From Neoechinorhynchus agilis (lineage: Eukaryota; Acanthocephala), in NCBI GenBank assembly GCA_051530055.1, contig CM121342.1, positions 3,534,001-3,598,000 on the forward strand: a DNA stretch of 64,000 nt, read 5' to 3'. A program made the translations under genes and the position numbers. Below are positions 33,054-45,949 of the stretch, one piece after another. The notes beneath the pieces were generated by a model that saw only the letters and a list, made by a program, of their open reading frames with translations, ran no database searches and was not told where the DNA came from. Numbering within the stretch: the first letter of the stretch is position 1; every line of letters begins with the position of its first letter.

Positions 33054-35101
33054 GTCGTTACAAACTTTTATGCAAGCTGGTAAACTAAAGGATTTTGTTT
33101 TTCGTCTTCATGTTTCAATGATTTTTTAATTATTCTCAGACATTGTTGTTCGATTGCATGTAGAAATAAATTAATCTTAAGTTTGGTTCAGACATTTTGT
33201 GTTTTCGTATAAATATTATGCAAAATGCACTAGAGATTAGACAGACCAGAAGACTATAAATCAAAATGGCGACAAAGTAAATATTTTTAGGGAGCTAATA
33301 AATCAAAGGATTAGCCTCAGTGGCTTTTGTTTGCCTGGCTAGTATGTCGACATGTCGGAGCACTGATTATTCTGAATCACCAAAATCTTTTGTTGTTTAT
33401 CAGCAAACACAAGAATAAACCAAAATCTCAGTGCAGAAACAGTTTTAAGACAGCTTTCAAATGTTTCATAAATGCTAACAAAAGATTTATCTAACTTGCG
33501 CAGGATGTGCACTTTTAGAATAAAAATATCCGCATTTTCTACAAATTGATCGAAACATAATCTTCGTTAGTGTAATGATGAGAATTCGACTTTAAAAAAC
33601 AAACAATATTGTTCAAGTGTGAACGTAATTGAAATAAAATGTAAAACTGAAAGCCACCGATATACTCACTTGTCACACATTAATAATTATTAATGTGAGT
33701 TTTTACTTGCTTAAGTGAAATTTATTTACAAAAAGAGTTTGAACGTAAGGTTCCAAATTTTCTACGTACCAGCAATCCATTTAACACTCGGCGAATATCC
33801 CAGAGGGTCAAAATCGATTTTCGCTACCCGATTTTGACATTGCATGGAAGGTCTTAATCGTTTTGAGTTGTCTAAAGTTTTCTACATTTAGCGATTTGGA
33901 ACAGCAAATAAACATTGTAAATTACAAGATTATCTCTTAAATCACTTTTTATCAGATGACAACCATAAATCGTGCAGCCGAGAAATCTGCTTTGGCCATT
34001 AAAGATTCACCTACCCAGTCCGTGTTAATGAAATCTCTACGATTCCCTACTTCTCACGCATTTCTCTTGCTCGAGAGAGGTTGTCATTTCGGTCAAAAAT
34101 TTGGCAAGAATTTTACAGCCGGATGTCTTTCCTCACGCCAACCTTCCTCCTTTTCTCTCATCCGGACTATGGACTGTCCTTGGCGGATCCTCACAAAAAG
34201 GTTTTGAAAAGTTTCAAATTTTGATAAGTCATCATGAGAATATCCTTCTAGCTGCTAAGCCAGACAGTAGTTACCTTTTGACGGATTCCATTAACCTATA
34301 GAATGTCTCAAATGATTAGATGACAAAAAAAAGACGTTGGTAGAATAACTCCCGCAGCGTACAATCAAAAAGTTGCTCCTTTAAGTCGTATTGTCGGAAT
34401 GTAAACTCTTTCAACAAAGTAAAAATAACATTGTTCTCTCTTGACAATGCGGACACTTTATATAAGTTTCAATAATAATCTGACCTTTAGAGTGCTATCA
34501 TAGGCACTATTATTTACCTAATGGCCCACTTGTGTATTCTTTGAACAGCTCCCTTTGCACTGTAGAGCAGCTTCTCGGAAACACCTACCGGGAATGTCCT
34601 TGATTTTTACTACTTTCAGCAGTTAAGGTGAAATTTAAATCAAATTCTCGAGAGTTTAGTCGAAATCGATATTTGTACAGTGTTTCTCGCCAGGGAAACA
34701 TGAAACCGTGTTCGCCTAAAGGCTCAAAATTTGATATTCTTCTTATCTATTAATTATCAAACAAAAATCCGATACAGGTTTATTTGATTTCATAGACCAA
34801 ATTAACTTATATAAGAATGATTGATCTTCTTGTGCGTTGTCGATGTTATATATATCATCTGGGATGGATTTTCAAGCATGAATATCCATTGCAAATGGTT
34901 TCTGTTTCTCTTTGTAACCTTCCATTGATCCGAAGGTTAATGCTACACTTGCGGAAAAACAAATAAGGCGTGAAAATCCCGAAAAACATTTTAGATTATT
35001 AATGATCGTCGATTTTGATATGTGTTGTTCAAAGGCGCAACTTACAAAATATGTAGAAATTAAAGGTTGAATAAAGATAAAATCCATGAGTATGTGGCGA
35101 T

Positions 35102-35282
35102 GGGGAAAAATTATATATCAAAGAATCACTTTAATTGAAATATTTCGTCCAATCTCACTGGACTTGTTCAGTCAACAGATCTAATCGATTAGATTTATTT
35201 ACAATAATTGACTGAAGAAGTCCAGTGAGATTGGACGAAATATTTCAATTAAAGTGATTCTTTGATATATAATTTCCTCCCA
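35102..35282. repeat. Palindromic hairpin element 4 with hammerhead-like core
   Basis: Arms of about 75 bp (35102-35175 and 35208-35282) are near-perfect complements, sharing TTATATATCAAAGAATCACT and TTGAAATATTTCGTCCAATC. The + strand at 35212-35245 reads CTGAAGA, A, GTCC, a 9-nt loop, GGAC, GAAATATTT. Arms differ at a single base in the CTTCTTCAG / CTTGTTCAG block. Confidence 0.85.
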
Positions 35283-37480
35283 CTTCCACGTATTAAAAGT
35301 TGAGAGTTTTGTAACCAATTCTTATTAAGGTCTTCTACGAAAACGGTCCACGAGTTTCTATGATCACTTCTTAAAATTATATTCCTGCTTATTTTTTGTA
35401 CAGCATCGTTGTATCCAGGCGGTGGTATTGAACATTTAATAGCATTTCTAAAGCGACTTTGCTGTAGTTTTTATAAAGTTAAGCGAGAACGATATTGGTC
35501 CTGGTTGCAAACATTTTTTTGATGTTGAACAATGCAGTCAAATGGAACATCACTTTAAACTCGTCTAGGCTAAAGATAATGCTCGACCTTTAAAAATTCA
35601 TACAGTAAATTCGCTTGTTTATTAAAAAGTCAATAATCTCATTTTTATGTAGTCAAAATGAGGTCGGCATTCTGAGGAAACCGCATGATTAAAATTTAAA
35701 TCCCAATAACTCGCTTTTTTTCACGCTGGAAACTTTTTTAATATGAATTCATTTGTGTCTTATCGATCCGTCCCGTTGATTGCAACTCCATTGATCACGG
35801 TGTTTTTTTGTGACTTTGAACGAGGTTTAAAAAGCAAATTAATAAATCTACCGAGCAATTGTATTAAATAGTCAAAAGCCATCGACTGTACTGGGATTGA
35901 GAAAACGAACATTCGATTGTTCCAAAATTCGAGAATGGTTTCCGTCAATTTCATAAAACATGCGATCTCATTAGAGTTGTTAGATATAATTTTAAGCCGA
36001 ATGATTCTTCTATTTGTTATAATAAGGTTGATTGCAAAAAAAACATAAACCCGTACGTTCAAATTAAAAGAATTCTGAGAATGTAGAAATCCCAATCGCT
36101 ATAATGTCATTATCTTAAGATAAGCGAATTGCGTTTGATCGTGAACAGTTCCGACCCACGGAATACGCCCAATAAAAAAAGAAGGAATTATGCTGATGAC
36201 TATGCCACACTTCAGCTGGATGCCATCTCGCGGTCTATTATAGTCAGGTGGTTCAGAATGTGGCTAAATTGATATGCTTAATGGTCATCAGAGTCTCTAT
36301 ATAGATTCTAAAGGCCTAAGAAGATCCACGCATTCGTCTCAGTTAATCTACGATTGTGTAAATGTTAGTTTTTCTTGGCTTAAAGGTTGCGCCAAATTTA
36401 TGGCATGTTTTTTTGCCCGTGTGTATGTGAATGGGGTTCTTTTACCTGAGCGGAAAAAGGAGCAGCAAACGACACATCCTCGCTGTTAGAGGAGATTCTC
36501 CCACTACTGACGGTGATGGATGCGCCGTGAAAATATAATCATAGACATTGCATACGGTGGAAAGTATCTTTTTCCCTCCAGAAAAGGAAAGACGAATCCC
36601 CTCAGCGACACATGTTACCGTGTGGAGTTATCCTGCAACTGTAACGGGGACTAGACACCAGCAGAGAAGATGAAAATGTGCTTGCAGAAAAAACTGCCTT
36701 AGTTTTTGCTTAGGTCCGTCAAATTTCTTACACCGACGAACGTTAGAGCTGTCAGCTTCTTTACAACTGCTACCGAAAATTCGATGCATGCCTTTTAGAT
36801 AGAAGAAGAGAAAGGACCAAGACGCATCTCCGTAATTCCACAGATATTATCATCTTTATTGCCTCGAAGTAGGCCGATTGCTTCGTCGATAAACTTACCA
36901 CCAACAACGCTTGTTTAGAATTCACTAATCAGCCTGTCGATAGCACGGTCGCTTGAACTATCAAGACCGGATACCGTTTAATCTATAAAGGAAATTTAAG
37001 AGATGAGTGCGTTCAGTGCAGGAAGCTCTACCGAGGTCAGTCATCGATCTTCACTTTTTTTCAAGACATTTTTTGAAAGTCCACTCAGCTTAACCTAAAA
37101 ACAGTTCTGTCGATTTAATTTCCCATCTCTTATATGTCTCGATAATTATTGAGGACTGGACGATTGTGTTACAAGCAGGTGTATCCATTCAGACAGTACA
37201 GGAGACTAAATAGACATTCAAGCAATTTATCTTTAGCCGTCGTTACCCCCAAAAGTCCTCAAACATCCATTCTTGAAGCACTAGGATTTGCAGCTGGGCC
37301 GGATCATATAACGATTAATCTCATTTTAAGACTTGTCGATCATAGACTCAACCTAACGACCATTTCGATCGACTATAAGCACCTAAATTGATAAGATTAA
37401 CATTTTGATATTTAGAATTTTTAAGTTTTTTGACCAATAAGCCTTTTTTGCTAGGTTTCCTAAATTTAGGGAAACTTATT

Positions 37481-37785
37481 TAATACGAACAAGCTATATC
37501 TTATGATTTTATCACAGTTTAATTTGTCCATTTTTGACTCAGTCGATCAAGTAAAACTTTTTGCAGTCTTCAATGCCAAATTAATACGAACAAACTATAT
37601 CTTATGATTTTATCACGGTTTAATTTGTCCATTTTTGACTCAGTCGATCAAGTAAAACTTTTTGCAGTCTTCAATGCCAAATTAATACGAACAAACTATA
37701 TCTTATGATTTTATCACAGTTTAATTTGTCCATTTTTGACTCAGTCGATCAAGTAAAACTTTTTGCAGTCTTCAATGCCAAATTA
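37481..37785 (+). repeat. Three-copy 101-bp tandem repeat
   Basis: Units beginning TAATACGAACAA at 37481, 37582 and 37683 are almost identical (AAGCTAT/AAACTAT and CACAG/CACGG differences). Located 200 bp before the SH3 exon, inside the presumed intron. Confidence 0.9.
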
Positions 37786-37989
37786 ATCGACAGATAATGT
37801 TTAGGCAATTTAATTTTTAAACTAAAATGTCTTGGAGCGTTATTTTAGTGTTCCTCCAAAGAACGACGAAAAATGCTCGAAATTGTTTCTAAATTTTATT
37901 TTTATTGGCTAGGGCAAACTCCATTTTCAGTACCTGATCGTTCAAGAGCCACTTGTAAATCGCTGCTGAAATAAAGCTTCAATTTTTAG

Positions 37990-39505
37990 AACGAAGAAAT
38001 ATATCACTCAGTATGCGAATACGCTGCGCGTGATACAGACGAGATTTCCTTAAGCGAGGATGAACCTGTTAATATTCTCGACCAAGGTGATGCGGCATAC
38101 TATCTTGTAAGAAGTCTGAAACAAAAAGCGAAGCGTATTGGATGGGTTCCGATTTGTATACTCGAGAAACGTATTCAGTCAACTACCGTGAGTTTCATGC
38201 ATAATTTAACAGTTACAAAAAATGCAAAGTTTAAAGGGAGATCGAAGACTTTCTCTTGAAAGTTCCTTAACTGGCTTGAGTGGAACGGATATTTCGAATC
38301 GAGAAAGGGCGACAATTGAAGATCTTTTTGAAGGTGAACGAGATTATGTTGGAGAACTTCAATACTTCACCGATACTATATCTACGGCAATCGACTCCGA
38401 TCCAAATTGTCCCACAAAAGTAAAACAATGTAAAATATTGATATTATCAACTACCAAGGAACTTTTGAAGTTTCATAGAACGTAAGTACACTTGAGAAAC
38501 ATCTCTAATTGAATCAAATATAAATAGATACTTATTAAACGATTTTTATCATTCAAATCACAATTCACAAAGCATCGCGCGTGCGTTCTTAACACATTCG
38601 GACCAGTTCCACCTTTATGTCAGCTATTTTTCGGATATGAACTTATGCGAGACGACATTTGACAAAAACCCGGAAATCGTTAATTATATCGACGTAAGAT
38701 GATTTGATTTTGATAATGTTTGACATGTACAAAACAGAATGCTCTTCTAAGACATGGAGGAACTCCAGAAAAACCGCTTATGTATTATTTAACTAGACCG
38801 ATAGAAAGATTAGAAGTCTATCGAGAATTTCTAAAGGCTAGTTCATCTTTAATTTCTTTAAAAACCTCACCATTTAATTTTTTAGGACATCGTGAGATTC
38901 ACAGGACGTCTAAATTCCGATGTAAAGAGTATAGTTTGGGCATTTGGTGCAATCAATAATATTTTCAATCAAATACGATTCAGGGATGTAATCGCTACAA
39001 TATCCTGCCTGCCACCTGAATGGCGTTCTTGGGGCGATGTGGAGCGGCAGGTTAGATTCTGATTTGTATAATTTCCTAAAAATGATTTTTTTAGGATAAT
39101 GTAGAAATTCTTGAAAATAATAGTTGGCTACGAAAAGAAATTTTAATTTTTAAAGGTCATATTGTCATTTGCGACGTAGTTCAATTCAAATGGGATGAAA
39201 ATACAAAGCTTAATTATGACCGCGCAATGCCGGTAGGCTTATACGTTTTTTCGTTGATGATTTGCCACAAGATTAATAGTTGGTCGAAATAAGATTTATC
39301 CGGGACAATTTTCCTGACCAACGAGAATTTCAACTGTCAACAAAAGACCTGAATGTTCGATTTCGAGCGATAAAACAGTTTACTAGGGCGGCAATTCTAC
39401 GAAGACTTCGGTTAAACCTAAATGCACTTGGACTAGAAATCAACGGCGTTGGCATTCAGAGCGTTTTGCCAATTCATAACGTGGAGAACATTACAACAAG
39501 CAAAC
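37990..39505 (+). CDS. unc-89: UNC-89/obscurin-like gene: SH3, RhoGEF (DH) and PH domain exons
   Basis: Exons 37990-38187, 38237-38481, 38573-38693, 38738-38836, 38886-39051, 39095-39233 and 39280-39505; all phases agree. SH3: HSVCEYAARDTDEISLSEDE, then YYLVRSL and GWVPICILEK. DH: RATIEDLFEGERDYVGELQY (first conserved helix), FHLYVSYFSDMN, then LMYYLTRPIERLEVYREFLK, the conserved helix that in this family activates Rho GTPases. PH: SWLRKEILIFKGHIVICDVV through FIRDNFPDQREFQL. The order SH3-DH-PH before many Ig domains is that of invertebrate UNC-89/obscurin, a giant M-line protein of muscle that organises thick filaments. The intron after 38836 would use a GC donor (AAG-GCTAGT). The SH3-DH intron is 49 bp with an AAAG acceptor. 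Confidence 0.88.
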
Positions 39506-39589
39506 GTAAGTCTTAAACCCACCTTTTTTTCAAACTCATAGTTATCGGGGATTCCACACCATTTCAATCAAAATCCGAAATCTTGATAT

Positions 39590-42500
39590 AGAAGTCAAAT
39601 AATTCTCAGATTCCAACATAAATTTAACAATACATCCAAGGAATTTATAAAAGTTCCGATTGGAATTTAGGAACATCATTATCCTCCATTGCCCCGAGGT
39701 TCCAGCATTCCCTTCTGGATCGCTGATTCTCTGATAAAAATTAGTTGGCTGCACTCTTTGGTGTTATTGTGACTTACACTTTTTCCAACTTTGGTTAAAA
39801 ATTCTGCTTGGTCTGACGGCACCATTTCTCTAAATGGTTAGAGAGGTTATAAAAAGAAAATCGACGGATCGAGGCATTGGTATGAATTAAGCTTAAGCAA
39901 ATACATTTAAGGAATTTATAAAAGTTCTGACGTGAATTTAGGAACATCTTTATCTTCCATTGCCTCGAGGTTCCAGCATTTGAATTTAGGAACATCTTTA
40001 TCTTCCATTGCCTCGAGGTTCCAGCATTCCCCTTCTGGATCGCTGATTCTCTGATAAAAATTTGGTGTTATTGCGACCTACACTTTTCCAACTTTGGTCA
40101 AAAATTCTGCTTGATCCGACGGCACCAATTCTCCAAATGGTTAGAGAGGTTGGAAAAAGAAAATCTTCGGATCGAGGCATTGGTATGAATTAAGCTTAAG
40201 CAAATACATTTAAGGAATTTATGAAAGTTCTGACTTGAATTTAGGAACATCTTTATCCTCCATTGCGATCCAGCATTCCCCTTCTGAATCGCTGATTCTC
40301 TGATAAAAATTTGGTGTTATTGTGACTACACTTTTTCCAACTTTCGTTAAAAATTCTGCTTGGTCCGACGGCACCATTCTCTAAATGGTTAGAGAGGTTA
40401 AAAAGAAAATCCGGATCGAGGCATTGGTATGAATTAAGCTTAAGCAAATACATTTAAGGAATTTATAAAAGTTCTGACGTGAATTTGGAACATTTTATCT
40501 CCATTGCCTCGAGGTTCCAGCATTCCCCTTTCTGGATCGCTGATTCTCTGATAAAAATTTGGTGTTATTGCGACCTACACTTTTCCAACTTTGGTTAAAA
40601 ATTCTGCTCGGTCCGACGGCACCAATTCTCTAAATGGTTAGAGAGGTTGGAAAAGGAAAATCTTCGGATCGAGGCATTGGTATGAATTAAGCTTAAGCAA
40701 ATACATTTAAGGAATTTATAAAAGTTCTGACGTGAATTTAGGAACATCTTTATCCTCCATTGCCCGAGGTTCCAGCATTCCCTTCTGGATCGCTGATTCT
40801 CTGATAAAAATTTGGTGTTATTGCGACTTACACTTTTCCAACTTTGAAAATTCTGCGTCCGACGGCACCAATTTCTAAATGGTTAGAGAGGTTGGAAAAG
40901 AAAATCTTCGGACGAGGCATTGTATGAATTGCTTAAGCAAATACATGAATTTATAAAAGTTCTGACGTGAATTTAGGAACATCTTTATCTTCCATTGCCT
41001 CGAGGTTCCAGCATTCCCCTTTCTGGATCGCTGATTCTCTGATAAAAATTTGGTGTTATTGCGACCTACACTTTTCCAACTTTGGTTAAAAATTCTGCTC
41101 GGTCCGACGGCACCAATTCTCTAAATGGTTAGAGAGGTTGGAAAAAGAAAATCTTCGGATCGAGGCATTGGTATGAATTAAGCTTAAGCAAATACATTTA
41201 AGGAATTTATAAAAGTTCTGACGTGAATTTAGGAACATCTTTATCTTCCATTGCCTCGAGGTTCCAGCATTCCCCTTTCTGGATCGCTGATTCTCTGATA
41301 AAAATTTGGTGTTATTGCGACCTACACTTTTCCAACTTTGGTTAAAAATTCTGCTCGGTCCGACGGCACCAATTCTCTAAATGGTTAGAGAGGTTGGAAA
41401 AAGAAAATCGGCGGATCGAGGCATTGGTATGAATTAAGCTTAAGCAAATACATTTAAGGAATTTATAAAAGTTCTGACGTGAATTTAGGAACATCTTTAT
41501 CTTCCATTGCCTCGAGGTTCCAGCATTCCCCTTTCTGGATCGCTGATTCTCTGATAAAATTTGGTGTTATTGCGACCTACACTTTTCCAACTTTGGTTAA
41601 AAATTCTGCTTGGTCCGACGGCACCAATTCTCTAAATGGTTAGAGAGGTTGGAAAAAGAAAATCTTCGGATCGAGGCATTGGTATGAATTAAGCTTAAGC
41701 AAATACATTTAAGGAATTTATAAAAGTTCTGACGTGAATTTAGGAACATCTTTATCTTCCATTGCGATCCAGCATTCCCCTTCTGAATCGCTGATTCTCT
41801 GATAAAAATTTGGTGTTATTGCGACCTACACTTTTCCAACTTTGGTTAAAAATTCTGCTCGGTCCGACGGCACCAATTCTCTAAATGGTTAGAGAGGTTG
41901 GAAAAAGAAAATCGGCGGATCGAGGCATTGGTATGAATTAAGCTTAAGCAAATACATTTAAGGAATTTATAAAAGTTCTGACGTGAATTTAGGAACATCT
42001 TTATCTTCCATTGCCTCGAGGTTCCAGCATTCCCCTTTCTGGATCGCTGATTCTCTGATAAAAATTTGGTGTTATTGCGACCTACACTTTTCCAACTTTG
42101 GTTAAAAATTCTGCTCGGTCCGACGGCACCAATTCTCTAAATGGTTAGAGAGGTTGGAAAAAGAAAATCGGCGGATCGAGGCATTGGTATGAATTAAGCT
42201 TAAGCAAATACATTTAAGGAATTTATAAAAGTTCTGACTTGAATTTAGGAACATCTTTATCTTCCATTGCCTCGAGGTTCCAGCATTCCCCTTTCTGGAT
42301 CGCTGATTCTCTGATAAAAATTAGTTGGCCGCACTCTTTGGTGTTATTGCGACCTACACTTTTTCCAACTTTCGTTAAAAATTCTGCTCGGTCCGACGGC
42401 ACCAATTCTCTAAATGGTTAGAGAGGTTGGAAAAAGAAAATCGGCGGATCGAGGCATTGGTATGAATTAAGCTTAAGCAAATACATTTAAGGAATTTATA

Positions 42501-42708
42501 AAAGTTCTGACTTGAATTTAGGAACATCTTTATCCTCCATTGCCTCGAGGTTCCAGCATTCCCCTTTCTGGATCGCTGATTCTCTGATCAAAATTAGTTG
42601 GCTGCACTCTTTGGTGTTATTGCGACCTACACTTTTCCAACTTTGGTTAAAAATTCTGCTTGGTCTGACGGCACCAATTCTCTTAATGGCTAGAGAGGTT
42701 GGAAAATA
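39590..42708 (+). repeat. Minisatellite of about 12 copies of a 250-bp unit, in an intron
   Basis: Units share GGAACATCTTTATCTTCCAT, CTGGATCGCTGATTCTCTGA, CGGTCCGACGGCACCAATTC and GGTATGAATTAAGCTTAAGC. Copies vary by small indels (for example with or without AGTTGGCTGCACTC), so this is an older, mixed array compared with the LINE array. It fills most of the 3.6-kb intron 39506-43077 of the UNC-89-like gene. Confidence 0.9.
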
Positions 42709-43077
42709 GAGAGCGAACGATTACAAACCGATTTCATTTAGTCCATTTTGGCAAATGTATAACCTAAAAGTGAAATTTTGAATATTGTTCAGTCTATTCT
42801 AGTGGCTGAATAAAACTTGTTATGTTGCCATTTTTTAATTTCTTATAGCAATCTGCAAAGAGAAACAAAATCTCATTATTTTATACACCCGCAAATGAGA
42901 ACAAGCACCCTTTAAAGCCCTCGAATTGTTACATTTCAAATCTAAATAAATGAGAAGGAAATTAAGGGAAACGAAGCTGTTTTATGCAAAACTCTATCGA
43001 TACATAGATTTTAAAACCTACAAGAAGAAAACTATTTTCAATCTAATATTCAAATGCCTATAGCGTCTTTTTTGTAG

Positions 43078-45628
43078 AGCGAATCCGTCGAATACTTCCA
43101 ATTTCGAATCTAGGTTTGGTCGAAGAGTACAGAGTCGTCCATAGTTCATCTACGGAGGACATTCACAGGTCAACGACAACTTTTACACAAGGAAAGCGGC
43201 GTAATGTGAATTTTGCCGACGAAGTGAGTTGTTTTGTGATCTAAGAATCATAGCGAAAATGATTGTTGAAGTTGAGCCTGGGATCACAGAAGATGCAAAG
43301 ATTACAACCGTCCATTGTAGACTTTCCAACAAAGGATATAACAGGATATGCCACAGACTGTAAGTCATTCCGTTCTCCGTTTCTCGTCAAAAATCTCACG
43401 TCAGTTGTGAATTTGATTTCGTTCTAATGGTTAGAACCGTAACGTCTGCAACCATTGTAGCCATGTAAGAGAATATCGCGAAACTTTGCGAATAGTGCGC
43501 CAAAATAGTGTTTCATAAAACCCCATTAAAGAACTTTTAATCATCAACTATTGACCCCTTCTTCTTTTTTAGCAGCCATTTATAAGAGTTTATGTAGATC
43601 GGAAGGTCCGGTACTGAAGGCGATGAATAAATCAGTCCGATTTGCACCACTAAGGAAACCAATGTTTAGTAAAAAATTGAGCGATGTTCACGCATTAGGT
43701 ATGTGGTGTCGAGCAGTTCCAACTTAAAAAAGCTGTTATTTCTAGAGGGTACTGAGGTCGTTTTGGACTGCCTTGCAGAATGTGACTATGATACGTCCTT
43801 CGTTTGGTTGCATAATAATCAACCGATTTCGAACAGAATCGAAAATGGGCAGGATGCCAATAAGTTTTGGCTAAGAATCAATGTTTGTTTCAATTAAAGT
43901 CGCAAATTGTATAAAATCTTGATTTAGAGAGTCACAATGCAGGACGCGGGCACGTATTCAATAAAAGTATCATGCAATGGAGGTTCAATAAGTTGCAGTT
44001 GCCGGTTGCACATTACGGAAGGTACGTCTGCATGGGGATTGTTTAATTTCACTTTTAACAATATTGAATTTTTCGTGTATCCATCAACGGGCTTTAATCG
44101 GAAAATGCTTTCCAGCTACATTTTATTGAGAACGCACAAAGGTACCCGTGGTACAATTACCAATTGCAACTTTATTCAAAATTATACAAAGAACTATATT
44201 TTAGATCGAATAAAGGATTGCTCTTGTCGTCCTATTCCAACTTGGATAATCTTATTTTGTAAAAGAACAGAAAATCGAGTAAAATGACAGTGTAGTCGTT
44301 TTGGTTTCTAGAGGAGTCTAAATCGCTTATTTTTACCTGTCCAGAAATTGAGAAACATCTTTATTAGAGAAAAATTGATTCCCAAGCATTTTCGAATTCG
44401 TACCGAACATCCATCAAATGTGGCTTGGGCCCGATAGTCGAATATGCAGCCAATTAGGTTGAGATAACTCGTGTTAGGACGAAAAGTTGTTTGTGGGGTT
44501 GAAGAGATTCCTTTAATATCTTTGCCAAATATTGAAACGACTTCTTTAAATATTCAAAATTAGAGTAAAAAGTCGGGTGAAACGTAAAATATCCATCTTT
44601 TCTAAAGATGGATATCATAATGTCATCGTCTGGCACATTTTTTATTACAAGATATTACGAGATTGTTCTCCAGAATAAAAACAAAACAAGATTGCGTCGT
44701 TTTTATCTTTTGAGTAGACAAAATATTAGGAGGTATTTCCGTTTTATTGGATATATTTAAGAATTTCTTAACTCTCGATAGGAAACATTTTCTAGCCCCC
44801 GGTATAATTTTGTTTACCAACAACAACAACAAGAACGAATAAAATATTTTGTTGAATCGTCATTTATGAACATTAAAAGCATCCACTGAGCTTTATTCGC
44901 CCGACAAGGACGTTATAAAGTATAACAGACTTGACTGTGCAATTTTTCATCTGAGTTGAAATGAGTCAGTGTAGAAGAATGAAAAAAATAAGAAGCTATG
45001 TGGGCGTTTAAGCTAATTTCACGGACTCCTTTTTATTGAGTGTGAAATGCGAAATCATTGAGAGAAATTCTATTGGGCTTCAAATCAAGCTTTTCCCCGA
45101 CGTCCAAAATGACCAAAGGCATTGCTGACTAACCTGATCGTAGCTGCTGCTGCTCATCTCGTTTCTCCGGGGAATATTTGTCTCTTAGAGGAATAGACAA
45201 CACATCGCTTTCATCAGATCGCAGTGCATCATCGCCATTTATCTATATTTAGTCGCAAGAAGCTCGTCGTCAACAAGAAGCGTTCTCGCAAGCAGATCTG
45301 CTCCATATTTCATCCAGTCTTTGGAAGTTCATCATAAGCCTACTGAACGACGGGCAATCATTGAGTGTAAAGTTAACTGCGAACAGGACGCGACAATGCA
45401 ATGGTGAGTCATTCTTGCGACTACATTTTGCATTGAAAGATCTTTTTAGGTACAAAAACAATGAAGTTATAGTTCCTGACAATCGAAAATACGTTGCGAT
45501 GTTCAATCGGACGTCAAGGTCATTTTCGTTGTCAATTAATGACCTTAATCAGGCAGATGCCGGGATTTATGGAATCAGGGTTTGGGATAGGAATGGAGAA
45601 ATCGGTTCAGCGACGAGTATAACTCAAG
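43078..45628 (+). CDS. unc-89: UNC-89/obscurin-like gene: linker and first two Ig domains after the PH domain
   Basis: Exons 43078-43223, 43290-43359, 43573-43698, 43746-43882, 43928-44021, 45253-45403 and 45450-45628, all joining in phase. The first three encode a basic, Ser/Thr-rich linker (ISNLGLVEEYRVVHSSSTED, then KSVRFAPLRKPMFSKKL). Ig 1 spans two exons: EGTEVVLDCLAECD, FVWLHNNQPIS, then DAGTYSIKVSCNGGS. Ig 2: APYFIQSLEVHH, IIECKVNCEQDATMQWYKNN, then DAGIYGIRVWDRNGEIGS. The last exon ends in phase 1, fitting the giant exon at 49966. Confidence 0.87.
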
Positions 45629-45949
45629 GTAAGAAGCGAATAATTGCAGGAGGAGGGGTAGTTCCTAAAGTGTGATTGATCTCCGATGTGAAGGTGTCGG
45701 GTGTGTAAAGAATCATCATCAAGGAATCCAAAATTAGGACGTCAATGATTGTCTCTCCTATAAGTCTAAAGCGCTTTTAATGGGAAATTATTGCCGGAAA
45801 CGGGGTGTGTAATAGCGTCGTGATTCGCTTCTGGATCGCCGTTAAGATCATTAGAAGATGGGATCGCCTGCTTTTTTAACACTAAAATCATTGAATTTAA
45901 AGAAGTTCTGTATTTTTTACCAGGGCGAGATAAAAATACCTACTTTTTC

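Larger units (their letters stand above)
33054..37989 (+). other. Large putative intron of the UNC-89-like gene (about 4.9 kb)
   Basis: No firm exon. ORFs at 33956-34207 and 34101-34301 (FPHANLPPFLSSGLWTVLGG) follow a TTTATCAG acceptor-like site and could be an exon or a remnant, but frames do not join cleanly. A 22-bp perfect palindrome, CACATTAATAATTATTAATGTG, lies near 33677. The interval also holds hairpin element 4 and a short 101-bp tandem, listed separately. 36150-37400 looks like old element sequence but no family could be named. Confidence 0.4.

Noticed and set aside
33677-33698. 22-bp perfect palindrome CACATTAATAATTATTAATGTG
   Set aside because: AT-rich palindromes of this size are expected by chance in such DNA; no second copy seen.
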